A DNA stretch of 64,000 bases, taken from NCBI GenBank assembly GCA_021739805.1, contig JAIPBB010000001.1, forward strand, positions 1 through 64,000, read 5' to 3'. Positions 28,506 to 35,707 of the stretch are shown here, one piece after another; positions within the stretch are counted from its first letter, which is position 1; every line of letters begins with the position of its first letter. The DNA is from Saprospiraceae bacterium. Its GTDB lineage: Bacteria; Bacteroidota; Bacteroidia; Bacteroidales; JAIPBB01. The position numbers and the translations under genes were made by a program. The notes below the pieces were generated by a model that was not told the origin of the DNA, searched no databases, and worked only from the letters and a program-made list of their open reading frames with translations.

Positions 28506-28698
28506 AAGCTTATTTATTAAATTATTTTCTGTTCCCGATTTTTAATCAATTTTGTTTATTTAGCTCACACAGCAAATTCTTCAAGCTCAAATATCAAAAC
28601 ATTTGAGCTTAATTTTTTATTATAGTGAGCTACAATTGGGATTTAGTTGAACATTTGCTTCAAAATTTTTACCACGTATTGTTTGAAGCTTATTTATT
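28506..28698. repeat. nested inverted repeats between 13-bp direct repeats
   Basis: In the 483-base gene-free stretch 28227-28709, AAGCTTATTTATT occurs at 28506-28518 and again at 28686-28698. Between them TAGCTCAC (28561-28568) pairs with GTGAGCTA (28625-28632). Inside that, AAGCTCAAAT (28583-28592) pairs with ATTTGAGCTT (28601-28610), followed by a T-run. It could be a small non-coding RNA with terminator, or a MITE-like insertion. The rest of the stretch shows nothing recognisable. Confidence 0.5.
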
Positions 28699-28709
28699 GC
28701 AACAGTTTT

Positions 28710-29552
28710 TTATTTTTTATTTGTCAGCCACCATTTGTTTTTAATTTCGAATTTGTCATTGCCTGAAGAAATATATTCGGAACCATCTCCAAATGTTTGC
28801 CAACCATTATTTTTATATCTATGACAAACTTGCATTTCACCATCTCCACAATCAAAATCAAAGGTGAAAGGTAAACGATAATCGCCCCAAATACATTTTT
28901 TTGATTTATTAGACTTATAATCTGTCCATGTGCCTACAAAGCTTCTATTCCAATATCCATCGGCGAAACTTAATGATTCATCGACTTTCATTGTTTTTGT
29001 AGCTTTGTCCAAATAAATTGAACATTCGGTAACGCCTTTAAATACTCCGCAATGGTTTTGGCTGCTATCTTCGTAAAATATGTAATTTGCGAAAAGTTCA
29101 CCACAGTTTTTGTATTCTGAATAATCACAAGTTTCAAATAGAAAAACAGCAAGTAATTTAATTTCACCCTTGAAATCACAAATATTATTATTCACTTTTG
29201 ATTTACCCCACACTAAATATGAATAAGGCTCTTTTTCATTTTTAATTATATGTTCAATGTGAAATTGAATTCTATGGTAATTTGAACCAATCACTCCATT
29301 CTGCTCAAAATCACCGGATAACCAAATAGAACTAAAATCATATTTTGATGTTTGCTCTAGTTTATTAGTATCGTTAGCGAATAATTTCATTCTTAATTGC
29401 AAATATTCTTCACTAAAATCAATTTGTGAAGGATTATATTTCTTAATAAGATGTCCATTATAATAAGGGTCAATATCATCACTTCCTTGTCCATATATAA
29501 AAGGTGAAACTAGCAACAAAATCATTGATATAATTATTCTATAAGCTTTCAT
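28710..29552 (-). CDS. secreted protein of unknown function, cassette unit 9
   Basis: ATG at 29552 is chosen because it begins a signal peptide (IIISMILLLVSPFIYGQ); the frame is open upstream to 29633, but that would overlap the previous gene. The mature 260 residues are rich in cysteine (about ten, e.g. CDYSEYKNCGEL), tryptophan and aromatics, suggesting a disulphide-bonded extracellular fold. I recognise no domain. It follows the TPR gene with 20 bases between stop and start, so the two are likely co-transcribed. It is the last gene in the all-minus island of small secreted proteins. Confidence 0.7.
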   Translation of the reverse strand: MKAYRIIISMILLLVSPFIYGQGSDDIDPYYNGHLIKKYNPSQIDFSEEYLQLRMKLFANDTNKLEQTSKYDFSSIWLSGDFEQNGVIGSNYHRIQFHIEHIIKNEKEPYSYLVWGKSKVNNNICDFKGEIKLLAVFLFETCDYSEYKNCGELFANYIFYEDSSQNHCGVFKGVTECSIYLDKATKTMKVDESLSFADGYWNRSFVGTWTDYKSNKSKKCIWGDYRLPFTFDFDCGDGEMQVCHRYKNNGWQTFGDGSEYISSGNDKFEIKNKWWLTNKK

Positions 29553-29572
29553 AGTAGTGTAATTCTTTTGCA

Positions 29573-30958
29573 TTATTCCAGTTCGTATTTCCCATAAAAG
29601 AAAATATAATCGTCTTGTCCTTTGGTTCCACAACCAAATCCTGAACTAAAGTATTTTTGATTTAACTTAGTATAAAAGTGTTCAGAAAACATTTCCATAC
29701 AATCATCAACTTTTTTAAATATTGTCCATTTGTAATAGTAAACTAGCTGATTATATTCCTTAGCATTAGCGATATTGAATTTAAATCCAATATACTCATT
29801 AACAATTATTAATTCAGTCTCATTTTTGAGTTTAATAAGTGTATCGATGTTGCAAATTATAGTTTCTGTTCCAAAACTAATTGAGTCGATATGAATTTTA
29901 AGTTTAAAGCTGGATTTTGCTTTAGTCTTTTTATTACCACTATTATTTTTTATTAGATTATCGTAACATCGAGATCTATTATATTCAGTTAATCCATTTA
30001 ATTCTGAAGAAATTATGGTATCCTTAAGAATATAACAATATTTGCTTATTAATTCTGATACCTCATTACCATAATTTTTTTCAAAGCCATAATCTAAGGC
30101 ATATCCTAATACAGTGCAGGCTTCATCCATTTTATTAGTTGCAATGTAAACAAGAGCTAGGTTACGGTATGCGTAAGAGTTGCCTGGATATAGTGAAATT
30201 GAGTAATTAATATCCTTAAGAGCATTAGTATAATCTCCTTTTTTATAGTAAGTATATCCTCTATTACTATAGATAAGTGCTTGAGTTGAGTCCATTTCAA
30301 TTGCTTTCCCAAAATACTCAATTGATAAATCAAGACTATCCATTTCCGAGTAATTGAAACCAAGATTTATATAACTTCCAATAAAATTTTCATCAATCGT
30401 AATTATATTTTTATAGCATTCTATACTTTTATCTCTCTTTCCTAATTCAGCATAAACATTTGCAGCATTGTTAAGTGCTGCGATATCCTGCGGATTAAAC
30501 TCCAGAACTTTTTCGAAGTCTTTGATTGCTTCTAAAAAATCTCTATTCCTATATTTTGCTGAGCCTCTGTTCGCAATATAAGAGTATTTAGCTGTATCAT
30601 TTTCTGCATACTTGATTGCCAAGTCATACATTATTATTGCAGAATCAATTATATTAACAGCTAAATAGCAACTACCTGCCCGATTATATGGTTCTGCTCT
30701 TTTATTGTTAATATTTATAGCTTGATTTATTGATTTTAAAGCTTCACGTGAGCCATATAATTTAATTTGAATTTCAGACTTTGTTAAATAATACCATTGA
30801 TTTGTATCATTTAAAGCAATAGCTTTTTCAATTAACACTAAAGCATATTGATAGTCTTTCTGTGCAATTTTTTCTTTAGCCATATCCCTAAATTCACTTG
30901 CTCTTTGACCATAGCTTAGAGAAGATATAATTAAAAAAAAGACAATTATTTTTTTCAT
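29573..30958 (-). CDS. secreted tetratricopeptide-repeat protein, cassette unit 8
   Basis: A signal peptide (IIVFFLIISSLSYGQ) is followed by about seven TPR units from residue 20 to 290. The typical cores are visible: PYNRAGSCYLAVNIIDSAI, ALNNAANVYAELGKRDKSI and IYSNRGYTYYKKGDYTNAL. The C-terminal ~160 residues are non-repetitive and beta-like with several cysteines. TPR arrays bind partner proteins; the exported location and the co-transcribed cysteine-rich neighbour suggest they work together outside the cytoplasm. Specific function is unknown. Confidence 0.8.
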   Translation of the reverse strand: MKKIIVFFLIISSLSYGQRASEFRDMAKEKIAQKDYQYALVLIEKAIALNDTNQWYYLTKSEIQIKLYGSREALKSINQAININNKRAEPYNRAGSCYLAVNIIDSAIIMYDLAIKYAENDTAKYSYIANRGSAKYRNRDFLEAIKDFEKVLEFNPQDIAALNNAANVYAELGKRDKSIECYKNIITIDENFIGSYINLGFNYSEMDSLDLSIEYFGKAIEMDSTQALIYSNRGYTYYKKGDYTNALKDINYSISLYPGNSYAYRNLALVYIATNKMDEACTVLGYALDYGFEKNYGNEVSELISKYCYILKDTIISSELNGLTEYNRSRCYDNLIKNNSGNKKTKAKSSFKLKIHIDSISFGTETIICNIDTLIKLKNETELIIVNEYIGFKFNIANAKEYNQLVYYYKWTIFKKVDDCMEMFSEHFYTKLNQKYFSSGFGCGTKGQDDYIFFYGKYELE

Positions 30959-30999
30959 AAATACTTGATTTTAGTAATAATAATATACTTGATTTTCAT

Positions 31000-31040
31000 G
31001 ATTTTAAAAACTGGATTTATTGATTTTTATTGGCATTAGT
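31000..31040 (-). repeat. attC-like spacer element, variant (unit 7/8 junction)
   Basis: On the coding strand it reads AATGCCAATAAAAATCA, then CCAGTTTTTAAAATC. It keeps the AATAAAAATCA core of the island's repeat but is shorter and more diverged. It overlaps the stop codon of the upstream lipoprotein gene. Confidence 0.4.
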
Positions 31041-31284
31041 TTTCAATTTTATGCCCGTTCTTAATTTCTATAACATGCTTTCTCCTGAGTTGTTTATTTG
31101 TGAAGTCACGGTCATATAATTCTTTGTCCTTCATTAACTCAATTTGAGCAGCGTAATAAACAGTACAGATTTCATCGCAGTCACCAATAGTTGCACCCCA
31201 ATCGCCTTCTCTATTTACACATGATGTAATTACAATTGAAATTAATAGAAAACTACAATATGTCCGGAAATTTGAATTCTTCAT
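31036..31284 (-). CDS. small lipoprotein, cassette unit 7
   Basis: The 82-residue protein has a lipoprotein signal (FLLISIVITSC, Cys22). The mature part is only about 60 residues with two further cysteines (GDCDEICTVYYAAQ) and a basic end (RRKHVIEIKNG). It has no recognisable domain. It is spaced 66 bases from the gene upstream by one of the recurring attC-like elements and by another from the gene downstream, so it looks like a single-gene cassette. Small size makes it easy to miss, but frame, signal and spacing all support it. Confidence 0.65.
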   Translation of the reverse strand: MKNSNFRTYCSFLLISIVITSCVNREGDWGATIGDCDEICTVYYAAQIELMKDKELYDRDFTNKQLRRKHVIEIKNGHKIEN

Positions 31285-31292
31285 ATTAATTT

Positions 31293-31358
31293 CGCTTATC
31301 GTTTTTAATAAACTGCCTTTTTCCTTGTTCGCCCATTGGCAAAATGATTTTTATTTAT
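31293..31358 (-). repeat. attC-like spacer element, long-loop form (unit 6/7 junction)
   Basis: Coding-strand order: AATAAATAAAAATCATT, then GCCAATGGGCGAACAAGG, then AGTTTATTAAAAACGATAAGC. It begins within the stop codon of the upstream gene and ends about 9 bases before the next ATG. The middle segment is shared with the element at 32069-32133. Confidence 0.55.
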
Positions 31359-32058
31359 TGCACTCAGTTTTTTCTTTTAAATACAGAGTGAAGTATTTCC
31401 TATAATCTCTGTATATACGTCCCATATATCCATCTAAGCTACCGATACTCAGAAAATCGGCTGAATACTTTTCTGGATCATGAATAGCTTTCATAAATAG
31501 ATATTCCATTCTGAAAATTGGATAATCATTGGATCTTTCAGGATCTGACTTAATATCTACTAGTTCTTTTTCTATTTTTTGTAATTGAGAAATTGATATT
31601 TCATTCACTGGGAATGCAAACGTACTATCAATATGAATTGCTCCATTTCTTTCTAATAAGTGAATAGAAATCATAGGAACTCGTACAGAATTCTCAAATG
31701 TGTATAGAGAAAACCAAGATGTTTTGAAAATTTCTATTGAGTTTGAGTGCAGTTTGACTGAATCCGTGTAATATTCTCCATCTGAAAATATATCAGAACT
31801 ATCCTGACATGAGAATATTATAAATCCAACTCCAATAAATGTAGAATCTAACCTAAGAACTCCTGTTTGGATTCCACTATGATCATATGAATATCCGCAA
31901 ATCGCAACTTCTGTCATGCCAATTTTATGAAGTGCAATTGGCTTATTATCCGATGATGAGAATATATCATCGATACAATGACACTCGTTATTTACTTGAG
32001 AAAATGCTGCGTAGAATACAATAAGTATTGAAGCAAATGTTAAAATAGTTTTTTTCAT
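31351..32058 (-). CDS. secreted protein of unknown function, cassette unit 6
   Basis: A signal peptide (ILTFASILIVFYAAFSQ) precedes a 215-residue mature part. Notable segments are NECHCIDDIF at its start (two cysteines), TEVAICGYSYDHSGIQTG, and a helical C-terminal end rich in charged residues (RKYFTLYLKEKTEC). No domain is recognised. The frame is bounded on both sides by the repeated spacer element, with 10 bases between the upstream element and the ATG. It is probably a laterally acquired single-gene unit whose product acts in the periplasm or outside the cell. Confidence 0.68.
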   Translation of the reverse strand: MKKTILTFASILIVFYAAFSQVNNECHCIDDIFSSSDNKPIALHKIGMTEVAICGYSYDHSGIQTGVLRLDSTFIGVGFIIFSCQDSSDIFSDGEYYTDSVKLHSNSIEIFKTSWFSLYTFENSVRVPMISIHLLERNGAIHIDSTFAFPVNEISISQLQKIEKELVDIKSDPERSNDYPIFRMEYLFMKAIHDPEKYSADFLSIGSLDGYMGRIYRDYRKYFTLYLKEKTECNK

Positions 32059-32068
32059 CGGTCAATTG

Positions 32069-32133
32069 TGGCTAATGTTCTTAATAAAATGCGTTTTACC
32101 ATGTCTGCCCAATGGCGAAATGATTTTTTTATC
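32069..32133 (-). repeat. attC-like spacer element, long-loop form (unit 5/6 junction)
   Basis: Coding-strand order: GATAAAAAAATCATT, GCCATTGGGCAGACATGG, AAAACGCATTTTATTAAGAAC, ATTAGCC. It has the same insert type as the element at 31293-31358 and the same outer core as those at 32746, 33694 and 34951. It starts about 12 bases after a stop codon and ends 10 bases before the next ATG. Confidence 0.6.
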
Positions 32134-32144
32134 ACCTTTTATTT

Positions 32145-32735
32145 TTATCCTGGTGTTCCTGTATTTAGAACTTTCCAAAGTAATTCATCTTTAAATGTTA
32201 TTGTATCTTTTGTTTCAATATCAATAAAAGTTAATTCTTCAATTCTAATAGTCATTTTAGGCATCTCATTACCGTAGTAATCTGTCGGATCTGTTTTGCC
32301 AATTACTATCTTTCCGTAACACTTTTGAATACGACTTATTGGTTCCGGAATCTTTTTGCCATTTAATTCTGATATTTTTATATCTGTACAAATATTCATT
32401 AAACTAGCATCTCCTTTTTTGAAAACCAGTAATTCAACTGTCATTTCTGATTCTGTACTATCAATTTCAATTTCGATACATTCTCCGTAGTCAACCTTTA
32501 TATCTGAATTAATTCTAATAACATATTGATCACTTACTACTTTGTAGTAGCCTCCTGAACATCCGATAACTGTTTGCTCGAAATTTGTGTCTGGTTTAGG
32601 AAAGCAATTATCAAAGCTATTACCAACTACCAGTTCAGGTATTGAATCCATACTTTGTTCAATTGTCTTTTCAGTCTTATTTGATGAACAACTTAAAACA
32701 AATACTATAATTGATATAAATAATAATATTTTCAT
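32145..32735 (-). CDS. lipoprotein of unknown function, cassette unit 5
   Basis: A short lipoprotein signal (LFISIIVFVLSC, Cys16) is followed by SSNKTEKT. The 180-residue mature part looks beta-rich (ECIEIEIDSTESEMTVELLVF, KMTIRIEELTFIDIE) and has four cysteines. No family is recognised. It lies 10 bases downstream of one repeat element and is followed closely by another, as in the other units. There is no acidic run after the lipid-bearing cysteine, so it may stay in the periplasm rather than be flipped to the surface; that is inference. Confidence 0.68.
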   Translation of the reverse strand: MKILLFISIIVFVLSCSSNKTEKTIEQSMDSIPELVVGNSFDNCFPKPDTNFEQTVIGCSGGYYKVVSDQYVIRINSDIKVDYGECIEIEIDSTESEMTVELLVFKKGDASLMNICTDIKISELNGKKIPEPISRIQKCYGKIVIGKTDPTDYYGNEMPKMTIRIEELTFIDIETKDTITFKDELLWKVLNTGTPG

Positions 32736-32745
32736 TTTATTGGTG

Positions 32746-32798
32746 ATAACGTTCTTATTAAAATGCGTTTTTAATGATTTTTATTTTTTATTAGGGGC
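32746..32798 (-). repeat. attC-like spacer element (unit 4/5 junction)
   Basis: Coding-strand order: GCCCCTAATA, AATAAAAATCATTAAAAACG, CATTTTAATAAGAACGTTAT. The core matches the elements at 33694 and 34951 almost base for base. It begins 17 bases after the stop of one gene and ends 10 bases before the start of the next, filling most of the spacer. Confidence 0.65.
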
Positions 32799-32815
32799 TG
32801 TTTTTAATTGTCTCT

Positions 32816-33667
32816 TTAAAACTTGTATTTTATTCTTTTATACTTAAACCGTTTTTCTTTATTTATATTTCCATTTATATCAAATGATTTTACAGTACAT
32901 TTTGAACCAGTAATATCACAATTAGTTTCCACAACTAGTTTTCCATCTTCATTATACATTTTTTCCAGCACTCTAACTCCATTAACATTTTTTGATTCAA
33001 ATCTTATAGAACCACTTGGATAATATATATAATAAACGCCATCGTCTTTTTCATTTAACTTCATTTCGTAATGTGTATAGTACAATATACCTTTTCTATA
33101 CGAATGCGTAATTACAATTTTGTCAGGTGTGTAAAAATATTCTTTTGTTTCTATAAGAATTCCAGATTTACTGTAATGATTTACTTTAAAACAGGTGTCA
33201 TTACAATAAAAATATTCAAATTGAATTTGCCATTTATTTTTGTATCTTTTTTCTTTTATATAGTATTTATTATTGCAATCAGACTCCTTAGCCAACCAAA
33301 GATATAGACCTTTCGCATTTTCTATAGTGTTATCAGGGTTACGATATTTTACTTGTTCAATATTAAGTGTATTACATCGTGGCTTATCATTTCGAACTTC
33401 TTTTAACAATTGAATTTTCTCATCTTCCAAACTATCACTTTTCATATTCAAAATGTGTACAACGCCATTAATATTTAGTGTCAAGCGGTATGAGATAATT
33501 CTATTTTCTTGAGAGCCACTAATACGAATAATTGGGTCTTTAATAATGTCATATACAGAAACTCTTAAACTGTCTTGCAAGATATTTGAGATGCTTACCT
33601 TGGCAGTCTGTCCGAACAAAAATGTCGGCAAGAAAAATGCCCAGATTATAATGTAATGTGTTTTCAA
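32816..33667 (-). CDS. secreted protein with MORN_2-like C-terminal repeats, cassette unit 4
   Basis: A signal peptide (IIIWAFFLPTFLFGQ) precedes a region (about 20-125) with ISYRLTLNINGVVHILN ... LLKEVR that faintly recalls the C-terminal domains of the gliding/T9SS protein GldM. The C-terminal half has repeats of the YwqK/MORN_2 type: SKSGILIETKEYFYTP, YYPSGSIRFESKNVNGV and NEDGKLVVETNCDITG. Such repeats form beta-hairpin ladders in many exported Bacteroidota proteins. The protein ends very basic (KEKRFKYKRIKYKF). Function is unknown; the domain hints are by eye only. Confidence 0.68.
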   Translation of the reverse strand: MKTHYIIIWAFFLPTFLFGQTAKVSISNILQDSLRVSVYDIIKDPIIRISGSQENRIISYRLTLNINGVVHILNMKSDSLEDEKIQLLKEVRNDKPRCNTLNIEQVKYRNPDNTIENAKGLYLWLAKESDCNNKYYIKEKRYKNKWQIQFEYFYCNDTCFKVNHYSKSGILIETKEYFYTPDKIVITHSYRKGILYYTHYEMKLNEKDDGVYYIYYPSGSIRFESKNVNGVRVLEKMYNEDGKLVVETNCDITGSKCTVKSFDINGNINKEKRFKYKRIKYKF

Positions 33668-33693
33668 TGTTTGATTTGTTTTGTCTTTATAAC

Positions 33694-33746
33694 CCCTAAC
33701 GGTTTTAATAAAAAGCGTTTTAATGATTTTTATTTTTTTGTTAGGC
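33694..33746 (-). repeat. attC-like spacer element, best-folded copy (unit 3/4 junction)
   Basis: On the coding strand GCCTAAC begins the element and GTTAGG ends it (6-7 bases of complement). Inside, AATAAAAA pairs with TTTTTATT (8 bases), leaving TCATTAAAACGC as the loop. This two-tier arrangement (R''-L''-loop-L'-R') with RYYYAAC at the left end is the architecture of an integron attC site. It starts 14 bases after the stop of the HEAT-like gene and ends 26 bases before the next ATG. Confidence 0.6.
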
Positions 33747-33760
33747 TTTGTTATTTATAA

Positions 33761-34120
33761 TTAATTTTCAATTTTCATTAGCTGCTTAAATTCATCAATT
33801 CTATCACCTAACTTTTCTTTATTTAGTACTACTCCATATAATTTAAAATCAGCGACTAATTCTGGTAAAAACAAAGAAGGTATCTGAATCAATTTTTCAT
33901 ATTCAATTTCTGATTCTGCCCATAAACTACCCAAAGATCCTGCAGCTTCTTCTCGTAAATCGTCGCCCTCAGAATTGTCAATAATAATAGTGTAAAGAGT
34001 CTGCTTAGCTTCTATACTGTTACAATACATCAGGCTCTCAGCAGCGGCCAATCTGTCAAGTTCGGATTCTTGCTTATTCATCAATAAATCCATACAATAT
34101 TTAAAATCCAGATTTTTCAT
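33761..34120 (-). CDS. HEAT-repeat-like protein, cassette unit 3
   Basis: The 119-residue protein is all helical and has no signal peptide, unlike most of its neighbours. Segments DRLAAAESLMYCNSIEAKQTL and DDLREEAAGSLGSLWAES follow the HEAT/armadillo helix-pair pattern with a conserved Arg/Glu start and Ala-Leu core. Single short HEAT proteins in such settings are often immunity or regulatory partners, but nothing here proves this. It is preceded by a 69-base repeat also found upstream of the gene at 35003-35686, and followed by the best attC-like element. Confidence 0.7.
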   Translation of the reverse strand: MKNLDFKYCMDLLMNKQESELDRLAAAESLMYCNSIEAKQTLYTIIIDNSEGDDLREEAAGSLGSLWAESEIEYEKLIQIPSLFLPELVADFKLYGVVLNKEKLGDRIDEFKQLMKIEN

Positions 34121-34132
34121 TTTAGTTCAACT

Positions 34133-34201
34133 TCTAACTAACCCCCAGTCAATGATCGATATTTTTGCTATATCCACAATTGTGGTTTTTTCTAATTCGC
34201 T
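34133..34201 (-). repeat. 69-bp repeat, copy A
   Basis: About 64 of 69 bases match copy B at 35708-35776. Both copies contain CCACAATTGTGG and a small hairpin (GATAT/ATATC) and end with GTTAGTTAGA on the coding strand. Each copy lies just upstream of a gene start (12 and 21 bases away), so it may hold a promoter or be a second class of cassette junction. Confidence 0.7.
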
Positions 34202-34317
34202 ATAAACAGAAAACGCAAAAATCTATTTAAAGTCCATAGCAAAAATCTAAGAAGGATTTAGCCTTTCGGGTTTTTTAGTCGGGTTCAACATCTGCTTCGA
34301 AAAATTAATGTGTGCTG

Positions 34318-34350
34318 TTTAAACTTTTTTTATTATTAGGCGTTCTTATT
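34318..34350 (-). repeat. degenerate attC-like left end downstream of ORF6N
   Basis: Coding strand AACGCCTAATAATAAAAAAAG lies next to the ORF6N stop and resembles the GCCTAAC...AATAAAAA left half of the element at 33694. The right half cannot be found. The 34204-34317 remainder has two GCAAAAATCTA direct repeats only. Confidence 0.3.
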
Positions 34351-34351
34351 T

Positions 34352-34879
34352 TTATCTTCCTTTTTCGATTTTATATCCAATCCTTGGTCTTTCTTTACTA
34401 AGTTTATCTTGTTGCATTAATCCTCTTAATGCTTCAAAAATCAATTTAAATTGGGTGTCATATTTTGATTCTAATTCCAATATTTTTCTTTCCAGATCTT
34501 TATGAGTCGATAGAATTTCTCTTAGTTTCACGAATGCTCTAACTATTAAAACACTGATTTCAATTGCAGTTGATGTATTTATCACGTTTGCCAACATTAT
34601 AGTTCCGTGTTCTGTAAATGCATATGGATTAGTTCTGGAAAATTTAAGTTTTTAAAGGTGGTCGCAATTTGCGATAACCTCTTGCTTCTCCTGAGTTGTC
34701 AATTGAAACATAAAGTCATCAGGGAAACGGTTCTTATTACGTTTTACTTGTTCATTTAGCCTACTAGTCTTTACTCCATAAATCTCTGCTAAATCACTAT
34801 CGAGCATTACTTTATGTCCACGGATGATTATAATTGCTCTGTCAATTTTCTCATTTGGTATTACACTTTTATTCTTCAT
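34352..34879 (-). pseudogene. ORF6N-domain protein interrupted by one in-frame stop, cassette unit 2
   Basis: The N-terminal part (75 residues from ATG at 34879) is a classic ORF6N domain: GHKVMLDSDLAEIYGVKTSR, NKNRFPDDFMFQLT, EKQEVIANCDHL. A TAA at 34652-34654 stops it. The same frame continues without any shift with KLKFSRTNPYAFTEHGTIML and a coiled C-terminal region to 34352. Intact relatives, as I recall them, read EKLKFS here, so a GAA-to-TAA change would explain it. ORF6N is a DNA-binding module of phage and accessory genes. It may be a dead gene, make a truncated DNA-binding form, or reflect a base-call error. Confidence 0.82.
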
Positions 34880-34892
34880 ATTCTAAAGCTTG

Positions 34893-34905
34893 TCGCAAAT
34901 TGCGA
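34893..34905. promoter_or_regulatory. TCGCAAATTGCGA palindrome upstream of ORF6N
   Basis: A perfect 6+1+6 palindrome lies 14-26 bases before the ORF6N start codon. The equivalent palindrome (TCGCAATTTGCGA on the plus strand) occurs inside the coding region at 34662-34674, within the codons for VIANCD. A DNA-binding product with one site in its promoter and one in its gene suggests autoregulation. Confidence 0.55.
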
Positions 34906-34950
34906 TATCCTTGGTAAATTTAATTTATTTTTAAAATGATCAAATGCTTT

Positions 34951-34997
34951 ACGTTCTTAATAAAAAGCGTTTTAATGATTTTTATTTTATTGTATGT
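34951..34997 (-). repeat. attC-like spacer element (unit 1/2 junction)
   Basis: Coding-strand order: AATAAAATAAAAATCATT, AAAACGCTTTTTATTAAG, AACGT. The core is identical to that at 33694 over about 30 bases. It begins 5 bases after the stop of the upstream gene. The outer inverted ends are weaker than at 33694. Confidence 0.6.
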
Positions 34998-35002
34998 TGT
35001 TT

Positions 35003-35686
35003 TTATCTAATAATGAGTTTTAATGGCTCTATATATCTTGGTGAATGGAAATCTCCATAATTTAAGATATAAGAAGGGATATAATACTCCAATCCACGTA
35101 TATAAATATTTATTTCATCACCTGAATTTAATTGAGTAAATTTACTTCTAATTCTTTCATTCAGAACCCAGCCATCATTATATTCTTGTATTGTATCTCC
35201 ATTACTTATTAGTTCGATTTTCATAGTCCTTAAACTAAATAAACATTTCAAAAAGCAATCTGGGTAAATAAGATTTACTCTATCATCAGTTATTAGTTCT
35301 TTTTTTTCTATATACCCAGATTTACAATTTCCGTACAACAATCTAATATCTGGGGTAGGTAATACTCTAAAAATCATGCTATCAACAATAAATTCATCAG
35401 AATCGATTAATTTGACTATATAGATTACTGCTTTGTCTGTACCACTCTTTGGAAAAACAAAATACAAAGAATCAAACTGGCATTGTGATGCAAAGCTTGC
35501 AGTATTAGAAGATAACTTATAGTCATCAGGAAGGTTAATTAACAAGACATTATGCCTTCCATGAAACATTATATTTAAAGTTGAATCCTGTAAACTTAAA
35601 TTATAAATTTTAAATTGAGGTCGAATTTGCCCAAATAATGATTGAGTTAAAAGAAGTGTTATTAAATAAACTAACTTAATTTTCAT
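35003..35686 (-). CDS. secreted protein with GldM-like C-terminal region, cassette unit 1
   Basis: A signal peptide (LVYLITLLLTQSLFGQ) is followed by a beta-rich 207-residue mature part. The segment from about 105 (MIFRVLPTPDIRLLYGN, LFSLRTMKIELISNG, LNSGDEINIYIRGLE) follows the strand order of the last two domains of GldM, the periplasmic ring protein of the type IX secretion/gliding motor. It lacks the rest of GldM and is far shorter (about 500 residues in full GldM). It is probably a free-standing protein with that fold. It is the first gene of the island; a copy of the 69-base repeat lies 21 bases upstream of its ATG. Confidence 0.66.
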   Translation of the reverse strand: MKIKLVYLITLLLTQSLFGQIRPQFKIYNLSLQDSTLNIMFHGRHNVLLINLPDDYKLSSNTASFASQCQFDSLYFVFPKSGTDKAVIYIVKLIDSDEFIVDSMIFRVLPTPDIRLLYGNCKSGYIEKKELITDDRVNLIYPDCFLKCLFSLRTMKIELISNGDTIQEYNDGWVLNERIRSKFTQLNSGDEINIYIRGLEYYIPSYILNYGDFHSPRYIEPLKLIIR

Positions 35687-35707
35687 TGTCTTAAATTACA
35701 TACAACG

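Noticed and set aside
34318..34351. Complete attC-like element after ORF6N
   Set aside because: Only the left half is recognisable; listed as a degenerate piece with low confidence.
34652..34660. Frameshift in the ORF6N gene
   Set aside because: Both halves are in the same frame; only a single TAA separates them.
28710..35686. Integron integrase gene within the island
   Set aside because: None of the island proteins shows tyrosine-recombinase motifs; if the array is integron-like, the integrase is outside this window or lost.
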